Part shown: positions 19,389 through 27,791 of the stretch, piece after piece
Position numbering within the stretch: position 1 is the stretch's first letter
How the letters are laid out: every line of letters begins with the position of its first letter
Assembly: GCA_035464115.1 (NCBI GenBank)
Contig: DATHSN010000021.1
Coordinates: forward strand, 1 to 37,186
From: DATHSN01 sp035464115
Lineage (GTDB): Bacteria > Actinomycetota > Acidimicrobiia > Acidimicrobiales > SKKL01
Reading direction: 5' to 3'
Length of the DNA stretch: 37,186 nucleotides
Program-made: the position numbers and the translations under genes
The notes under the pieces: model-generated
What the model was told of the DNA's origin: nothing
The model's input: the letters and a program-made list of their open reading frames with translations, nothing else
Database searches by the model: none

Positions 19389-19879
19389 TCGAGAGCGGCA
19401 AGCTCCCGAAGCCCCTCACCTCGCTGCTGAACCTCAGCCGCAAGTACTCCATCTGGGTGTACCAGTGGGGACTGGCGTGCTGCGCCATCGAGATGGGCGC
19501 CGCGTTCGCGTCGCCCCGCTACGACGTGATGCGCCTGGGCGTCATCCCGTTCCCGGCGAGCCCCCGCCAGGCCGACCTGGTGGTCATCTCGGGCACCGTC
19601 ACCGACAAGATGGCGCCCGCCGTGCTGCGGCTCTACAGCCAGATGCCCGACCCCAAGTACGTCATCTCCATGGGCTCGTGCGCCAACTGCGGCGGCCCGT
19701 ACTGGGACTCCTACTCGGTCACCAAGGGCGTCGACCAGATCATCCCGGTCGACGTCTACGTGCCGGGGTGCCCGCCGCGGCCCGAGGCGCTGCTCGAGGG
19801 CATCGTGCTGCTCCAGGAGAAGATCCAGAACGAGGACATGGCCGAGCGCTGGAAGGGTGATCCCATTGTCGTCGCCTGA
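19379..19879 (+). CDS. nuoB: NADH-quinone oxidoreductase subunit B-like (cluster 2), N2 cluster
   Basis: Holds the terminal [4Fe-4S] cluster N2 of the second complex. The 166-residue protein keeps all four ligands: Cys34-Cys35 (GLACCAIEMG), Cys101 (GSCANCGGPY) and Cys131 (PGCPPRPE). It is shorter than the first copy at both ends. ATG 19379 lies inside the end of nuoA2. The intact ligands show that the electron wire of the second complex still reaches the quinone chamber. Confidence 0.95.
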   Translation: MGLVESGKLPKPLTSLLNLSRKYSIWVYQWGLACCAIEMGAAFASPRYDVMRLGVIPFPASPRQADLVVISGTVTDKMAPAVLRLYSQMPDPKYVISMGSCANCGGPYWDSYSVTKGVDQIIPVDVYVPGCPPRPEALLEGIVLLQEKIQNEDMAERWKGDPIVVA

Positions 19880-20573
19880 GGCCGGCACCGAGGCGGCCAC
19901 CGACGAGGCCACCGCCGAGACCGACGCGGCCGTCGCCACCGACGAGCGCCGCGACGCCCTGGTGGCCGAGATCGCCGAGCGGCTCGCCGACGGCGTCGTC
20001 GCCTCCCACGTGGCCCCCGGCCACGACGTGTGGGTGCGGGTCGTCCCCGACGCCTGGGCCGAGCTCGCCGCCGTGCTGCACCGCGAGCTGCGCTTCGACT
20101 ACTTCACGTTCCTGTCGGCCATCGACTGGATGCCCTCGCCCTACGGTCGGGGCATGGACGCCGCGGTCGATCTCGCCCTCGAGGGCGCCGCCCCGGCCGC
20201 ACCGGGCCCCATCGAGCAGGGCATCACCGGCGGCGACACCCGCCTGCAGGTCCTCGCCCGGGTCTACAGCACCACCCGCACCCTCGGGGTCACGCTCAAG
20301 GTCGACGTCCCCGACGACACCGGCGCGGTGCCCACCTGGACCCACACCTACGCAGGGGCCGACTGGCACGAGCGCGAGGCCTGGGAGATGTTCGGCATCG
20401 AGTTCACCGGTCACCCCGGCCTCCGCCACATCTACCTCCCCTCCGACTTCGAGGGGCACCCGTTGCGCAAGGACTTCCCGCTGCTCGCCCGCCACGTGAA
20501 GCCGTGGCCCGGCATCGTCGACGTGGAGCCGATGCCCGGCAGCGACGACGCCGGCGACGGCGACGAGGAGTGA
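19857..20573 (+). CDS. nuoC: NADH-quinone oxidoreductase subunit C-like (cluster 2)
   Basis: Structural subunit of the peripheral arm. The 238-residue reading has an acidic, Ala/Glu-rich N-terminus (about 30 residues), an insertion of about 35 residues after WMPSPYGRGMD, and the family signature REAWEMFGIEFTGHPGLRH, then LPSDFEGHPLRKDF. The start is unsure: GTG 19857 gives the longest reading, but the TTG at 19866 is preceded by GGAAGGG (19851-19857) at ideal spacing and may be the real one. It overlaps the end of nuoB2. An acidic tail closes the protein and nuoD2 starts seven bases later. Confidence 0.92.
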   Translation: MIPLSSPEAGTEAATDEATAETDAAVATDERRDALVAEIAERLADGVVASHVAPGHDVWVRVVPDAWAELAAVLHRELRFDYFTFLSAIDWMPSPYGRGMDAAVDLALEGAAPAAPGPIEQGITGGDTRLQVLARVYSTTRTLGVTLKVDVPDDTGAVPTWTHTYAGADWHEREAWEMFGIEFTGHPGLRHIYLPSDFEGHPLRKDFPLLARHVKPWPGIVDVEPMPGSDDAGDGDEE

Positions 20574-20580
20574 TCCGCCC

Positions 20581-21753
20581 ATGACCGCCATCAGCGAGCG
20601 CCGCCAGCTCGCCTACATCGCCGGCCAGGCCGCCGACGCCCGACTCAACGTCGAGCTCGAGACCGAGGGCATGACCCTCAACATCGGCCCCCAGCACCCG
20701 GCCACCCACGGCACGCTGCGCATCATCGCCCGCCTCGACGGCGAACAGGTGGTGTCGTGCGACCCGGTCATGGGCTACATGCACCGGGGCTACGAGAAGC
20801 TCACCGAGGTCCGCACCTACCCGCAGGTCACCACCTTGGTGAACCGCATCGACTGGCTCGGCAGCTTCGCCAACGAGGTGCCGTTCATCCTCGCCGCCGA
20901 GCGGCTCATGGACGTCGAGGCGCCGCCGCGTGCCCAGTGGATCCGCACGGTCTTCTTCGAGCTGTCGCGCATCGCCAACATCTCGCTGTTCCTCGGCGAC
21001 ATGGCCCTGCAGCTCGGCGCCATCACGCCCGCCTTCTACGCCTTCCGCGACCGCGAGTACATCCTCAACCAGATCGAGGCGGCCACGGGTGGCCGGTTCC
21101 ACCCCAACTTCGACCGCATCGGCGGCCTGAAGGACGATCTGCCCAAGGGCTGGATCGACGGCACCCTCACCTCGCTCGGCAAGATCCGCGAGTTCTGCGA
21201 CACCCTCGAAGAGCTGGTGTCGGGCAACGAGATCTTCGAGGCCCGCACCCGTGGCATCGGCGTGATCCCGCCCGACGTCGGCCTCGCCTACGGCCTGTCG
21301 GGGGCCAACATCCGCGCCAGCGGCGTCGACTGGGACCTGCGCCGCGACGAGCCCGTGGGCCTCGCGTGGAACGAGGTCGACTGGACCGTGTGGACCCACC
21401 CCGACGGCGACTCGTTCGCCCGGTTCTGGGTGCGCCTGATGGAGGTCCGCGAGTCGTGCTCGATCATCGAGCAGCTGCTCGGCGGCCTGCCGTCGGGGCC
21501 GATCATGGCCAAGGTGCCCCGCATCATCAAGGTGCCCGCCGGTGAGGCCTGGATCTCCACCGAGAACCCGCTCGGCGAGATGGGCTACTACATCGTCTCC
21601 AAGGGCGACCTGGTGCCGTTCCGGGTGAAGATCCGCTCGGCGTCGTTCAACAACATCTCCATCACCCCGTGGCTGCTGAAGGGCGTGTTCGTGCCCGACA
21701 TCATCACGATCCTGGCCAGCCTCTACTTCATCCTGGGAGACATCGACCGGTGA
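20581..21753 (+). CDS. nuoD: NADH-quinone oxidoreductase subunit D-like (cluster 2), altered quinone site
   Basis: 49-kDa-type subunit of the second complex, 390 residues. The fold motifs are clear: GPQHPATHG (His39, His43), GYMHRGYEKL (Arg69), NRIDWLGSF (Arg89), RFHPNFDRIGG (His174) and the end FILGDIDR. By alignment with mitochondrial NDUFS2, the quinone-binding tyrosine (Yarrowia Tyr144) is Trp92, the quinone-chamber aspartate (Yarrowia Asp196, bovine Asp160) is Gln144, and the conserved histidine ten residues before that aspartate is Ile134. The first copy keeps all three. Arg69 matches the arginine dimethylated by NDUFAF7 in mitochondria; the first copy has Thr there. GAGGAG precedes ATG 20581. 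Confidence 0.93.
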   Translation: MTAISERRQLAYIAGQAADARLNVELETEGMTLNIGPQHPATHGTLRIIARLDGEQVVSCDPVMGYMHRGYEKLTEVRTYPQVTTLVNRIDWLGSFANEVPFILAAERLMDVEAPPRAQWIRTVFFELSRIANISLFLGDMALQLGAITPAFYAFRDREYILNQIEAATGGRFHPNFDRIGGLKDDLPKGWIDGTLTSLGKIREFCDTLEELVSGNEIFEARTRGIGVIPPDVGLAYGLSGANIRASGVDWDLRRDEPVGLAWNEVDWTVWTHPDGDSFARFWVRLMEVRESCSIIEQLLGGLPSGPIMAKVPRIIKVPAGEAWISTENPLGEMGYYIVSKGDLVPFRVKIRSASFNNISITPWLLKGVFVPDIITILASLYFILGDIDR

Positions 21754-22784
21754 GCTCCGTGCTGGCGATCGAGCTCGCCTACTGGCAACAGACGGTCATC
21801 AAGGTCGCCGTGGTGGCGGCCCTCGTGCCGCTCGCCGCGCTCATCCTCGGCTACGTCTTCCTGCTCAAGATGATGAGCCGCATGCAGAGCCGTCTCGGTC
21901 CCATGGAGGCGGGCCCGCAGGGCGTGCTCCAGCTGGTGGCCGACGGCGTGAAGTTCATCCAGAAGGAAGACATCTTCCCCGACCGCGCCGACCGCTACGT
22001 GTTCGCCCTGGCGCCGGTCGTGGTGCTGATGTCCACCTTCTTGCTCTACGTGCTCATCCCGGTGGGCCCCGACCTGTTCGTCGAAGACCTCGACACCGGC
22101 GTGTTCTTCGCCCTGGCCGTCTCGTCGATCTCGGTCATCGGCATCCTCATGGCCGGCTGGGCGTCGGCCAACAAGTACTCGCTCATGGGCGGCCTGCGCG
22201 CCGCCGGCCAGCTCATCGCCTACGAGCTCCCGCTCGTGCTCGCCGTGGTCGGCGTGGTCATCCAGGCCGAGACCCTCAACTTCCAGGGCATCATCGCCGC
22301 GCAGGCCAACGGCGAGATCTTCGGCTTCGGGGGCCTCGGCAACCCGTTCATCATCACCCAGTTCGTCGGCTTCGCCATCTTCATGATCGCGGTGCAGGCC
22401 GAGCTCACCCAGCCACCGTTCGACATGCCGGTGGCCGAGTCCGAGATCGTCGGCGGCTACCAGGTGGAGTACACGGGCTTCCGGTTCCTCTTCTTCTTCA
22501 TGGGCGAGTTCGGCACGGCGTTCGCCTTCGCCGGCATCGCCGCCGTGCTGTTCCTCGGCGGCTGGTGGGTGCCGGGCATCGACCTCGACTCGAACATCAT
22601 GAACGTGCTGGGCCCCATCGTGATGTTCGCCAAGATCATGTTCGTGGCGTTCCTCATCTTCTGGTTCCGGTTCACCTACCCCCGGTTCCGTGAGGACCAG
22701 CTGCAGGCCTTCGCCTGGAAGGTCCTCATCCCGATCTCGCTCGTCAACATCGTCGCAACCGGCGTGCTCAAGGTGGTCTTCTGA
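21750..22784 (+). CDS. nuoH: NADH-quinone oxidoreductase subunit H-like (cluster 2), altered tunnel residues
   Basis: ND1-type membrane subunit, 344 residues, about eight helices. RLGPMEAGPQG and ADGVKFIQKEDIFP follow the family. Several residues nearly invariant elsewhere differ: the Glu-Arg of the ERK motif is Leu38-Leu39 (FLLKMM), the arginine of NRxPFD is Gln221 (ELTQPPFDM), and the first acidic residue after that motif is Val228 (human ND1 Glu202), while Glu230, Glu232 and Glu240 remain. GTG 21750 overlaps the nuoD2 stop (GTGA); longer upstream readings lack homology. TGATG couples it to nuoI2. Confidence 0.92.
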   Translation: MSSVLAIELAYWQQTVIKVAVVAALVPLAALILGYVFLLKMMSRMQSRLGPMEAGPQGVLQLVADGVKFIQKEDIFPDRADRYVFALAPVVVLMSTFLLYVLIPVGPDLFVEDLDTGVFFALAVSSISVIGILMAGWASANKYSLMGGLRAAGQLIAYELPLVLAVVGVVIQAETLNFQGIIAAQANGEIFGFGGLGNPFIITQFVGFAIFMIAVQAELTQPPFDMPVAESEIVGGYQVEYTGFRFLFFFMGEFGTAFAFAGIAAVLFLGGWWVPGIDLDSNIMNVLGPIVMFAKIMFVAFLIFWFRFTYPRFREDQLQAFAWKVLIPISLVNIVATGVLKVVF

Positions 22785-23272
22785 TGCCCCAGCTGCCCGG
22801 TCTGGTCAAGGGTCTCGGCGTCACGTTCAAGACGATGCTGTCGCCCCCCGTCACGGTCCAGTACCCCCACGAGAAAGAGGCGCCGCCCACCCGGGCGCGC
22901 GGCGTCATCGCCCTGCACGAGGAGAACTGCACCGCGTGCATGCTGTGCGCCCGCGAGTGCCCCGACTGGTGCATCTACATCGAGGGGCACAAGTACCTGG
23001 CGCCGCCGCGTCGTGAGGGCGGCAAGCCCCGCCAGAAGAACGCCCTCGACCGCTTCGACATCGACTACGCGCTCTGCATGTACTGCGGCATCTGCGTCGA
23101 GGTCTGCCCGTTCGACGCGCTGTTCTGGAGCCCCGAGTACGAGTACAGCGAGCCCAAGATCGCCGACCTGCTCCACGACAAGGAGATGCTCGGGCACTGG
23201 ATGACCACCGTCCCCGACTACGAGCCCTACGAGAGCGGCTCGGAGCAGAAGGCGAAGAAGGTGCCGCGCTAG
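22784..23272 (+). CDS. nuoI: NADH-quinone oxidoreductase subunit I-like (cluster 2), N6a/N6b
   Basis: Ferredoxin-like subunit with two [4Fe-4S] clusters. The 162-residue protein has both ligand sets intact: Cys49, 52, 55, 59 (CTACMLCAREC) and Cys98, 101, 104, 108 (CMYCGICVEVC). With no NuoEFG in this cluster, NuoI2 is the likely entry point for electrons, as proposed for the cyanobacterial and archaeal 11-subunit relatives, from ferredoxin, F420H2 or another donor; which one cannot be told from sequence. It lacks the His-rich tail of the first copy and ends in a Lys-rich stretch. ATG 22784 overlaps the nuoH2 stop; its TAG overlaps the nuoJ2 GTG. Confidence 0.94.
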   Translation: MPQLPGLVKGLGVTFKTMLSPPVTVQYPHEKEAPPTRARGVIALHEENCTACMLCARECPDWCIYIEGHKYLAPPRREGGKPRQKNALDRFDIDYALCMYCGICVEVCPFDALFWSPEYEYSEPKIADLLHDKEMLGHWMTTVPDYEPYESGSEQKAKKVPR

Positions 23273-23790
23273 TGGACTCGGTCTGGGGCGATCAGGTCGC
23301 CCAACAAGTGGCGTTCTTCGCCATCGCCGCGGTGATGGTGGTGGCGGCGCTGCGCGTGGTCACGAGCCGCAACGTCGTGCACGCCGCGCTCTACCTGGTG
23401 GTGGTGCTCACCGGCATGGCCGGCCAGTTCCTGCTGCTCGGCGCCGAGTTCCTCGCCGCCACCCAGCTGCTGGTCTACGTCGGCGCCATCATCGTGCTGT
23501 TCCTGTTCGGCATCATGCTCACCCGCGCCCAGATCGGGAAGGACCCCGACGTCGACAACACGGCGGCCCAGCGGTGGTCCGGCGGCCTGGTGGCGGTCAT
23601 CCTGCTCGTCATCATGGGCTACGCCATCTACGACGCGTTCGACCAGGTGGCGTTGCCCACCGAGCGCGTCCAGCCCCTCTGGGCGGTCTCCGACGCGATC
23701 TTCTCCACCTACATCGTCCCGTTCGAGGCGATCTCGGTGCTGTTGCTCGCTGCCCTCATCGGCGCCATCGTCGTGGCTCGGAAGGACTGA
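23272..23790 (+). CDS. nuoJ: NADH-quinone oxidoreductase subunit J-like (cluster 2)
   Basis: ND6-type five-helix membrane subunit, 172 residues. It has SRNVVHAALYLVVVL and the third-helix stretch LLVYVGAIIVLFLFGIML, the region with the pi-bulge in known structures. GTG 23272 shares a base with the nuoI2 TAG. The end holds GGAAGGA (23780-23786), which acts as the ribosome site for nuoK2. Length and helix pattern match the family. Confidence 0.92.
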   Translation: MDSVWGDQVAQQVAFFAIAAVMVVAALRVVTSRNVVHAALYLVVVLTGMAGQFLLLGAEFLAATQLLVYVGAIIVLFLFGIMLTRAQIGKDPDVDNTAAQRWSGGLVAVILLVIMGYAIYDAFDQVALPTERVQPLWAVSDAIFSTYIVPFEAISVLLLAALIGAIVVARKD

Positions 23791-23794
23791 CGCC

Positions 23795-24094
23795 GTGCTG
23801 CTCACCAACTTCTTGATGCTGTCGTCGATCCTGTTCTGCATCGGCGTCTACGGCGTGCTCGCCCGCCGCAACGCGGTGATGGTGCTCATGTCCATCGAGC
23901 TCATCCTCAACGCGGTCAACATCAACCTGGTGGCGTTCGGGGCGCTCACCGGCACGGTCTCGGGCACCGTCTTCGCGCTGTTCATCATCGCGGTGGCCGC
24001 CGCCGAGGTCGGCGTGGGCCTCGCCATGGTGCTGCTGATCTACCGCAACCGGTCGAGCATCGACCTCGACGACGTCGATCTGCTGAAGGGCTGA
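23795..24094 (+). CDS. nuoK: NADH-quinone oxidoreductase subunit K-like (cluster 2)
   Basis: ND4L-type three-helix subunit, 99 residues. Both membrane glutamates are kept: Glu35 (MSIELILNAVNI) and Glu71 (AAAEVGVGLAM), so this part of the proton path looks functional. It ends in LDDVDLLKG like other NuoK proteins. GTG 23795 has GGAAGGA eight bases upstream. The gene ends seven bases before nuoL2, with a GAAGGG site in its last codons. Confidence 0.94.
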   Translation: MLLTNFLMLSSILFCIGVYGVLARRNAVMVLMSIELILNAVNINLVAFGALTGTVSGTVFALFIIAVAAAEVGVGLAMVLLIYRNRSSIDLDDVDLLKG

Positions 24095-24101
24095 CGCACC
24101 G

Positions 24102-26198
24102 ATGTTCTTCCTCGAGAACGCCTGGATCATCCCTGCCCTGCCTGCGGCGTCGTTCCTCATCATCCTCTTCGTCGGCAAGCGCCTGCCGAAGAAGGGTGCC
24201 GAGATCGGCATCGCCTTCGTGGGCGCCGCCTTCGCGCTGTCGGTGCTGGCCGGCCTGCAGTGGATCGATCGGGTCGACAACGGCGGCGACGCCCACGGGG
24301 GCGAGGAGGCCATGGGCCTCGTCGTGTCGATGGCCGAGGAGGGCGAGGGCGCCGACGCCGGTGTCGAGGCCGTCACCCGGTCGTGGACCTGGTGGCAGTC
24401 CGGCGGCGTCGAGTTCAAGGTCGGCACCATGGTCGACGGGCTCACCGTGATGATGCTCTTCGTCGTCGGCCTCATCTCGCTGCTCGTGCACGTGTACTCC
24501 ACCGAGTACGTCAAGGGCGACCGTCGCTACACCCACTTCTTCGCGTTCCTCAGCTTGTTCACCGCCTCGATGATGATGCTCGTCATGGCCGAGAACACGC
24601 TGCAGCTCATCCTCGCCTGGGAGCTGGTCGGCGTGTGCTCGTTCGCGCTCATCGGCCACTGGTGGGAGGAGAAGCCCAACTCCGACGCCGCGCTGAAGGC
24701 GTTCATCACCAACCGCGTCGGCGACGTCGGCCTGCTCGTCGGCATGATCATCTTGTTCTTCGCCGCCGGCGGCACCTTCAACATCATCGAGATCAACACG
24801 CTGGCCAACGAGGGCGCCATCAGCCACCTCGCCCTGCTGGTGGCCTCGGTGAGCCTCATCGCCGCGGTCATGTCGAAGTCCGGCCAGTTCTTCCTGCACA
24901 CCTGGCTGCCCGACGCCATGGCCGGTCCCACCCCGGTGTCGGCGCTCATCCACGCCGCCACCATGGTCGTGGCCGGCGTGTTCATGGTCGCCCGCATGTA
25001 CGGCGTGTTCTGGGAGGGCCTGTCGATCGGCACCTCCAACATCAACCTGCTGGCGTTGATCGGCGGGTTCACCGCGCTCTTCGGCGCCACCCTCGCCTTC
25101 GTCCAGCGCGACATCAAGAAGGTGCTGGCCTACTCCACGGTCTCCCAGCTCGGCTACATGGTCATGGCCCTCGGCGTCGGGGCCTGGACCGCGGCGCTGT
25201 TCCACATGTTCACCCACGCCTTCTTCAAGGCCGGGCTGTTCCTCGCCGCCGGCTCGGTGAGCCACGCCGTGCACCACAGCTTCGACATGGTCTCCGACAT
25301 GGGTGGGCTGCGGAAGTACATGCCCCAGACCCACAAGGTCTTCATCATCTGCTCGTTGGCGCTCGCCGGAGTCCCGCCACTCGCCGGCTTCTGGTCGAAA
25401 GACGAGATCCTCGCCGGTGCCGCCCAGCTCGGCGGCGACGGCAACGGCTACCCGCTCATGCTGGCGTTCGGCGTCGTCACCGCGGTGCTCACCGCCGCCT
25501 ACACCACCCGCATGGTGTACCTCACCTTCTACGGCGAGTACCGCGGCCACGGCACCCCGCACGAGTCACCCCGGGCCATCACCGTGCCGCTGTGGATCCT
25601 CGCCGGCTTCGCCATCATCGCCGGCGCCGCCAACCTCCCCGACAAGATCGTCCCCGAGAACCTGGCCTACCGCTTCGAGCACTACGTCGAGCCGGTGGCG
25701 GCCTACTTCCCCAACATCGACCACCCGTCGTTCAGCTGGCCCCTCGCCATCTTCTCGGCGCTCATCGTCCTCGGCGGCATCGCCATCGGCTACGTCTACT
25801 GGTTCCAGGGCCGCTTCCACGGGCTCACCGAGCGCAACCGGGCCGCGCGAGCCGGCTACACCGTGCTCGCCAACAAGTACTACCTCGACCACCTCTACGA
25901 GAACGTCATCGTGGCCGGGGTCAAGGGGCCGATCGCCCGGGCCTCCGACTGGGTGAACGGTCACATCATCGACGAGGTGGTCAACACCGCCGGGCGTCGC
26001 TCGGTCGAGGCCGGCCGCATCGTCTACGCCCAGATCGACCAGCGAGTGGTCGACGGGGCGGTCAACCTCTCGGGGGAGGCGGCGGAGGGCTCCGGCTCGG
26101 TGCTCCGCCTCGCCCAGACCGGCAAGATCCGCCAGTACGCCACGCTCATGTTCGCCGGCGCCGCCATCCTCGCCGGCGTCCTCGTGTTCGTCGTCTGA
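24102..26198 (+). CDS. nuoL: NADH-quinone oxidoreductase subunit L-like (cluster 2)
   Basis: Distal antiporter-like subunit, 698 residues. Glu174 (AWELVGVCSFALIG) and Lys259 (MSKSGQFFLHTWLPDAM) are the expected proton-path residues. Between the first two helices there is an acidic, Gly-rich loop (about 62-95) longer than in the first copy. The C-terminal part from about residue 575 should form the lateral helix; it lacks the His-rich insertion of NuoL1. ATG 24102 follows GAAGGG. A 30-base gap with its own GAAGGGA site separates it from nuoM2. Confidence 0.94.
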   Translation: MFFLENAWIIPALPAASFLIILFVGKRLPKKGAEIGIAFVGAAFALSVLAGLQWIDRVDNGGDAHGGEEAMGLVVSMAEEGEGADAGVEAVTRSWTWWQSGGVEFKVGTMVDGLTVMMLFVVGLISLLVHVYSTEYVKGDRRYTHFFAFLSLFTASMMMLVMAENTLQLILAWELVGVCSFALIGHWWEEKPNSDAALKAFITNRVGDVGLLVGMIILFFAAGGTFNIIEINTLANEGAISHLALLVASVSLIAAVMSKSGQFFLHTWLPDAMAGPTPVSALIHAATMVVAGVFMVARMYGVFWEGLSIGTSNINLLALIGGFTALFGATLAFVQRDIKKVLAYSTVSQLGYMVMALGVGAWTAALFHMFTHAFFKAGLFLAAGSVSHAVHHSFDMVSDMGGLRKYMPQTHKVFIICSLALAGVPPLAGFWSKDEILAGAAQLGGDGNGYPLMLAFGVVTAVLTAAYTTRMVYLTFYGEYRGHGTPHESPRAITVPLWILAGFAIIAGAANLPDKIVPENLAYRFEHYVEPVAAYFPNIDHPSFSWPLAIFSALIVLGGIAIGYVYWFQGRFHGLTERNRAARAGYTVLANKYYLDHLYENVIVAGVKGPIARASDWVNGHIIDEVVNTAGRRSVEAGRIVYAQIDQRVVDGAVNLSGEAAEGSGSVLRLAQTGKIRQYATLMFAGAAILAGVLVFVV

Positions 26199-26228
26199 TC
26201 GCAGCACCAGAAAGCCGAAGGGACCACC

Positions 26229-27788
26229 ATGGAAGAATTCCTCGACGACTGGGGCCTCACCCTCGCCGTGTTCCTGCCTCTCGTGGGCGTGGCGGTGATG
26301 GCCGTGATCCCCAAGGCGGAGGAGCAGCTCCACAAGATGGTGGCGCTGCTCACCACCCTGGCGGTGGCCGTGGTCGGCGTGCTGCTCCTGGCGAACTTCG
26401 ACTTCGATCGAGCCGGCGAGCTGCAGTACGTCGTCGACCGATCGTGGATCGACGTCATCAACTCGCGCTACATCGTCGGCCTCGACGGCATCTCACTGCC
26501 GCTCATGCTGCTCACGATGCTGGTCGTGCCGTTGTGCGTCATCTACTCGTGGAACCACGTGCCCGACCCGGGGAACCCCAAGGCGTTCCTCATGCTCATC
26601 CTCATCCTGCAGACGGGCATGATCGGCACGTTCGCCGCCCAGGACCTCATCTTGTTCTTCGTGTTCTTCGAGGTCGTGCTGTTGCCGATGTACTTCCTCA
26701 TCGGCGTCTGGGGCGGTGAGAAGCGCCAGTACGCGGCCATCAAGTTCTTCCTCTACACGCTGTTCGGCTCCGCGCTCATGCTGGTCAGCTTCCTCGCGCT
26801 CTACTTCCTCGCCGACGGCACCGACACCATCGCCAACGCGGCGCGCACCTTCGACATGCGGGCCCTGCCGGAGGCGGCCGAGGGCATCGCCAAGGCCAGC
26901 CAGCTCTGGATCTTCGGCGGCATGTTCCTCGGCTTCGGCATCAAGGTGCCGATCTTCCCGTTCCACACCTGGCTGCCCGACGCCCACACCCAGGCCCCCA
27001 CCGTCGGCTCGGTGATCCTGGCCGCGGTGCTGCTCAAGCTCGGCACCTACGGCTTCATCCGCATCGCCATCCCGATCCTGCCCGAGGCCGCCATCGAGTG
27101 GGCGCCCTGGATCGGCGCGCTCGCCGTCATCGGGATCATCTACGGGGCGTTGTGCTGCCTCGCCCAGACCGACATGAAGCGGCTCATCGCCTTCTCCTCG
27201 GTCGCCCACATGGGCTACGTCATGCTCGGCATCTCCACCCTCACCGACTTCGGCATGAACGCCGCGGTGTTCGGCATGGTGGCCCACGGCCTCATCACCG
27301 GCATGCTCTTCTTCGTGGCCGGCTCGGTGAAGGAGCGCTACCACACCCTCGAGATCAAGCGCCTCGGTGGCCTGCTCGTGTCGGCGCCCCGCATGGGCTG
27401 GATCCTCGGCCTCTCCACCATGGCGTCGCTCGGCCTGCCCGGCCTCGCCGGCTTCTGGGGTGAGTTCCCCGCCATCCTCGCCGCCTACAACCCCGCCGAG
27501 GGCCTGCCCGTCACCACGTTCCGGGTCTACATGGTCATCGCCGCCATCGGCACCGTGCTCGCGGCCGGCTACCTGCTCTGGCTCTACCAGCGCACCGCCT
27601 TCGGCAACCCGCCCGAGGAGTTCGCCGACGACCCCCACATCACCGATGTCGAGATGCCCGAGTGGGTCGCCTGGGCGCCGATGCTGGTCCTCATCGTCGC
27701 CCTCGGCGTCTACCCCAACCTGGTGTTCGATCTCACCGATCCCGCGGTCGGCGTGGTGAGCGAGCTCGTCGCCGCCGCCGGAGGCTGA
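26229..27788 (+). CDS. nuoM: NADH-quinone oxidoreductase subunit M-like (cluster 2)
   Basis: Middle antiporter-like subunit, 519 residues. Glu148 (FFEVVLLPMYF) and Lys239 (GIKVPIFPFHTWLPDAHTQ) are conserved, so proton transfer is expected. It lacks the acidic tail of NuoM1. ATG 26229 has GAAGGGA (26217-26223) five bases upstream, one of the better ribosome sites in the window. The gene ends with GGAGG (27780-27784) that serves nuoN2. Confidence 0.95.
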   Translation: MEEFLDDWGLTLAVFLPLVGVAVMAVIPKAEEQLHKMVALLTTLAVAVVGVLLLANFDFDRAGELQYVVDRSWIDVINSRYIVGLDGISLPLMLLTMLVVPLCVIYSWNHVPDPGNPKAFLMLILILQTGMIGTFAAQDLILFFVFFEVVLLPMYFLIGVWGGEKRQYAAIKFFLYTLFGSALMLVSFLALYFLADGTDTIANAARTFDMRALPEAAEGIAKASQLWIFGGMFLGFGIKVPIFPFHTWLPDAHTQAPTVGSVILAAVLLKLGTYGFIRIAIPILPEAAIEWAPWIGALAVIGIIYGALCCLAQTDMKRLIAFSSVAHMGYVMLGISTLTDFGMNAAVFGMVAHGLITGMLFFVAGSVKERYHTLEIKRLGGLLVSAPRMGWILGLSTMASLGLPGLAGFWGEFPAILAAYNPAEGLPVTTFRVYMVIAAIGTVLAAGYLLWLYQRTAFGNPPEEFADDPHITDVEMPEWVAWAPMLVLIVALGVYPNLVFDLTDPAVGVVSELVAAAGG

Positions 27789-27791
27789 TCC

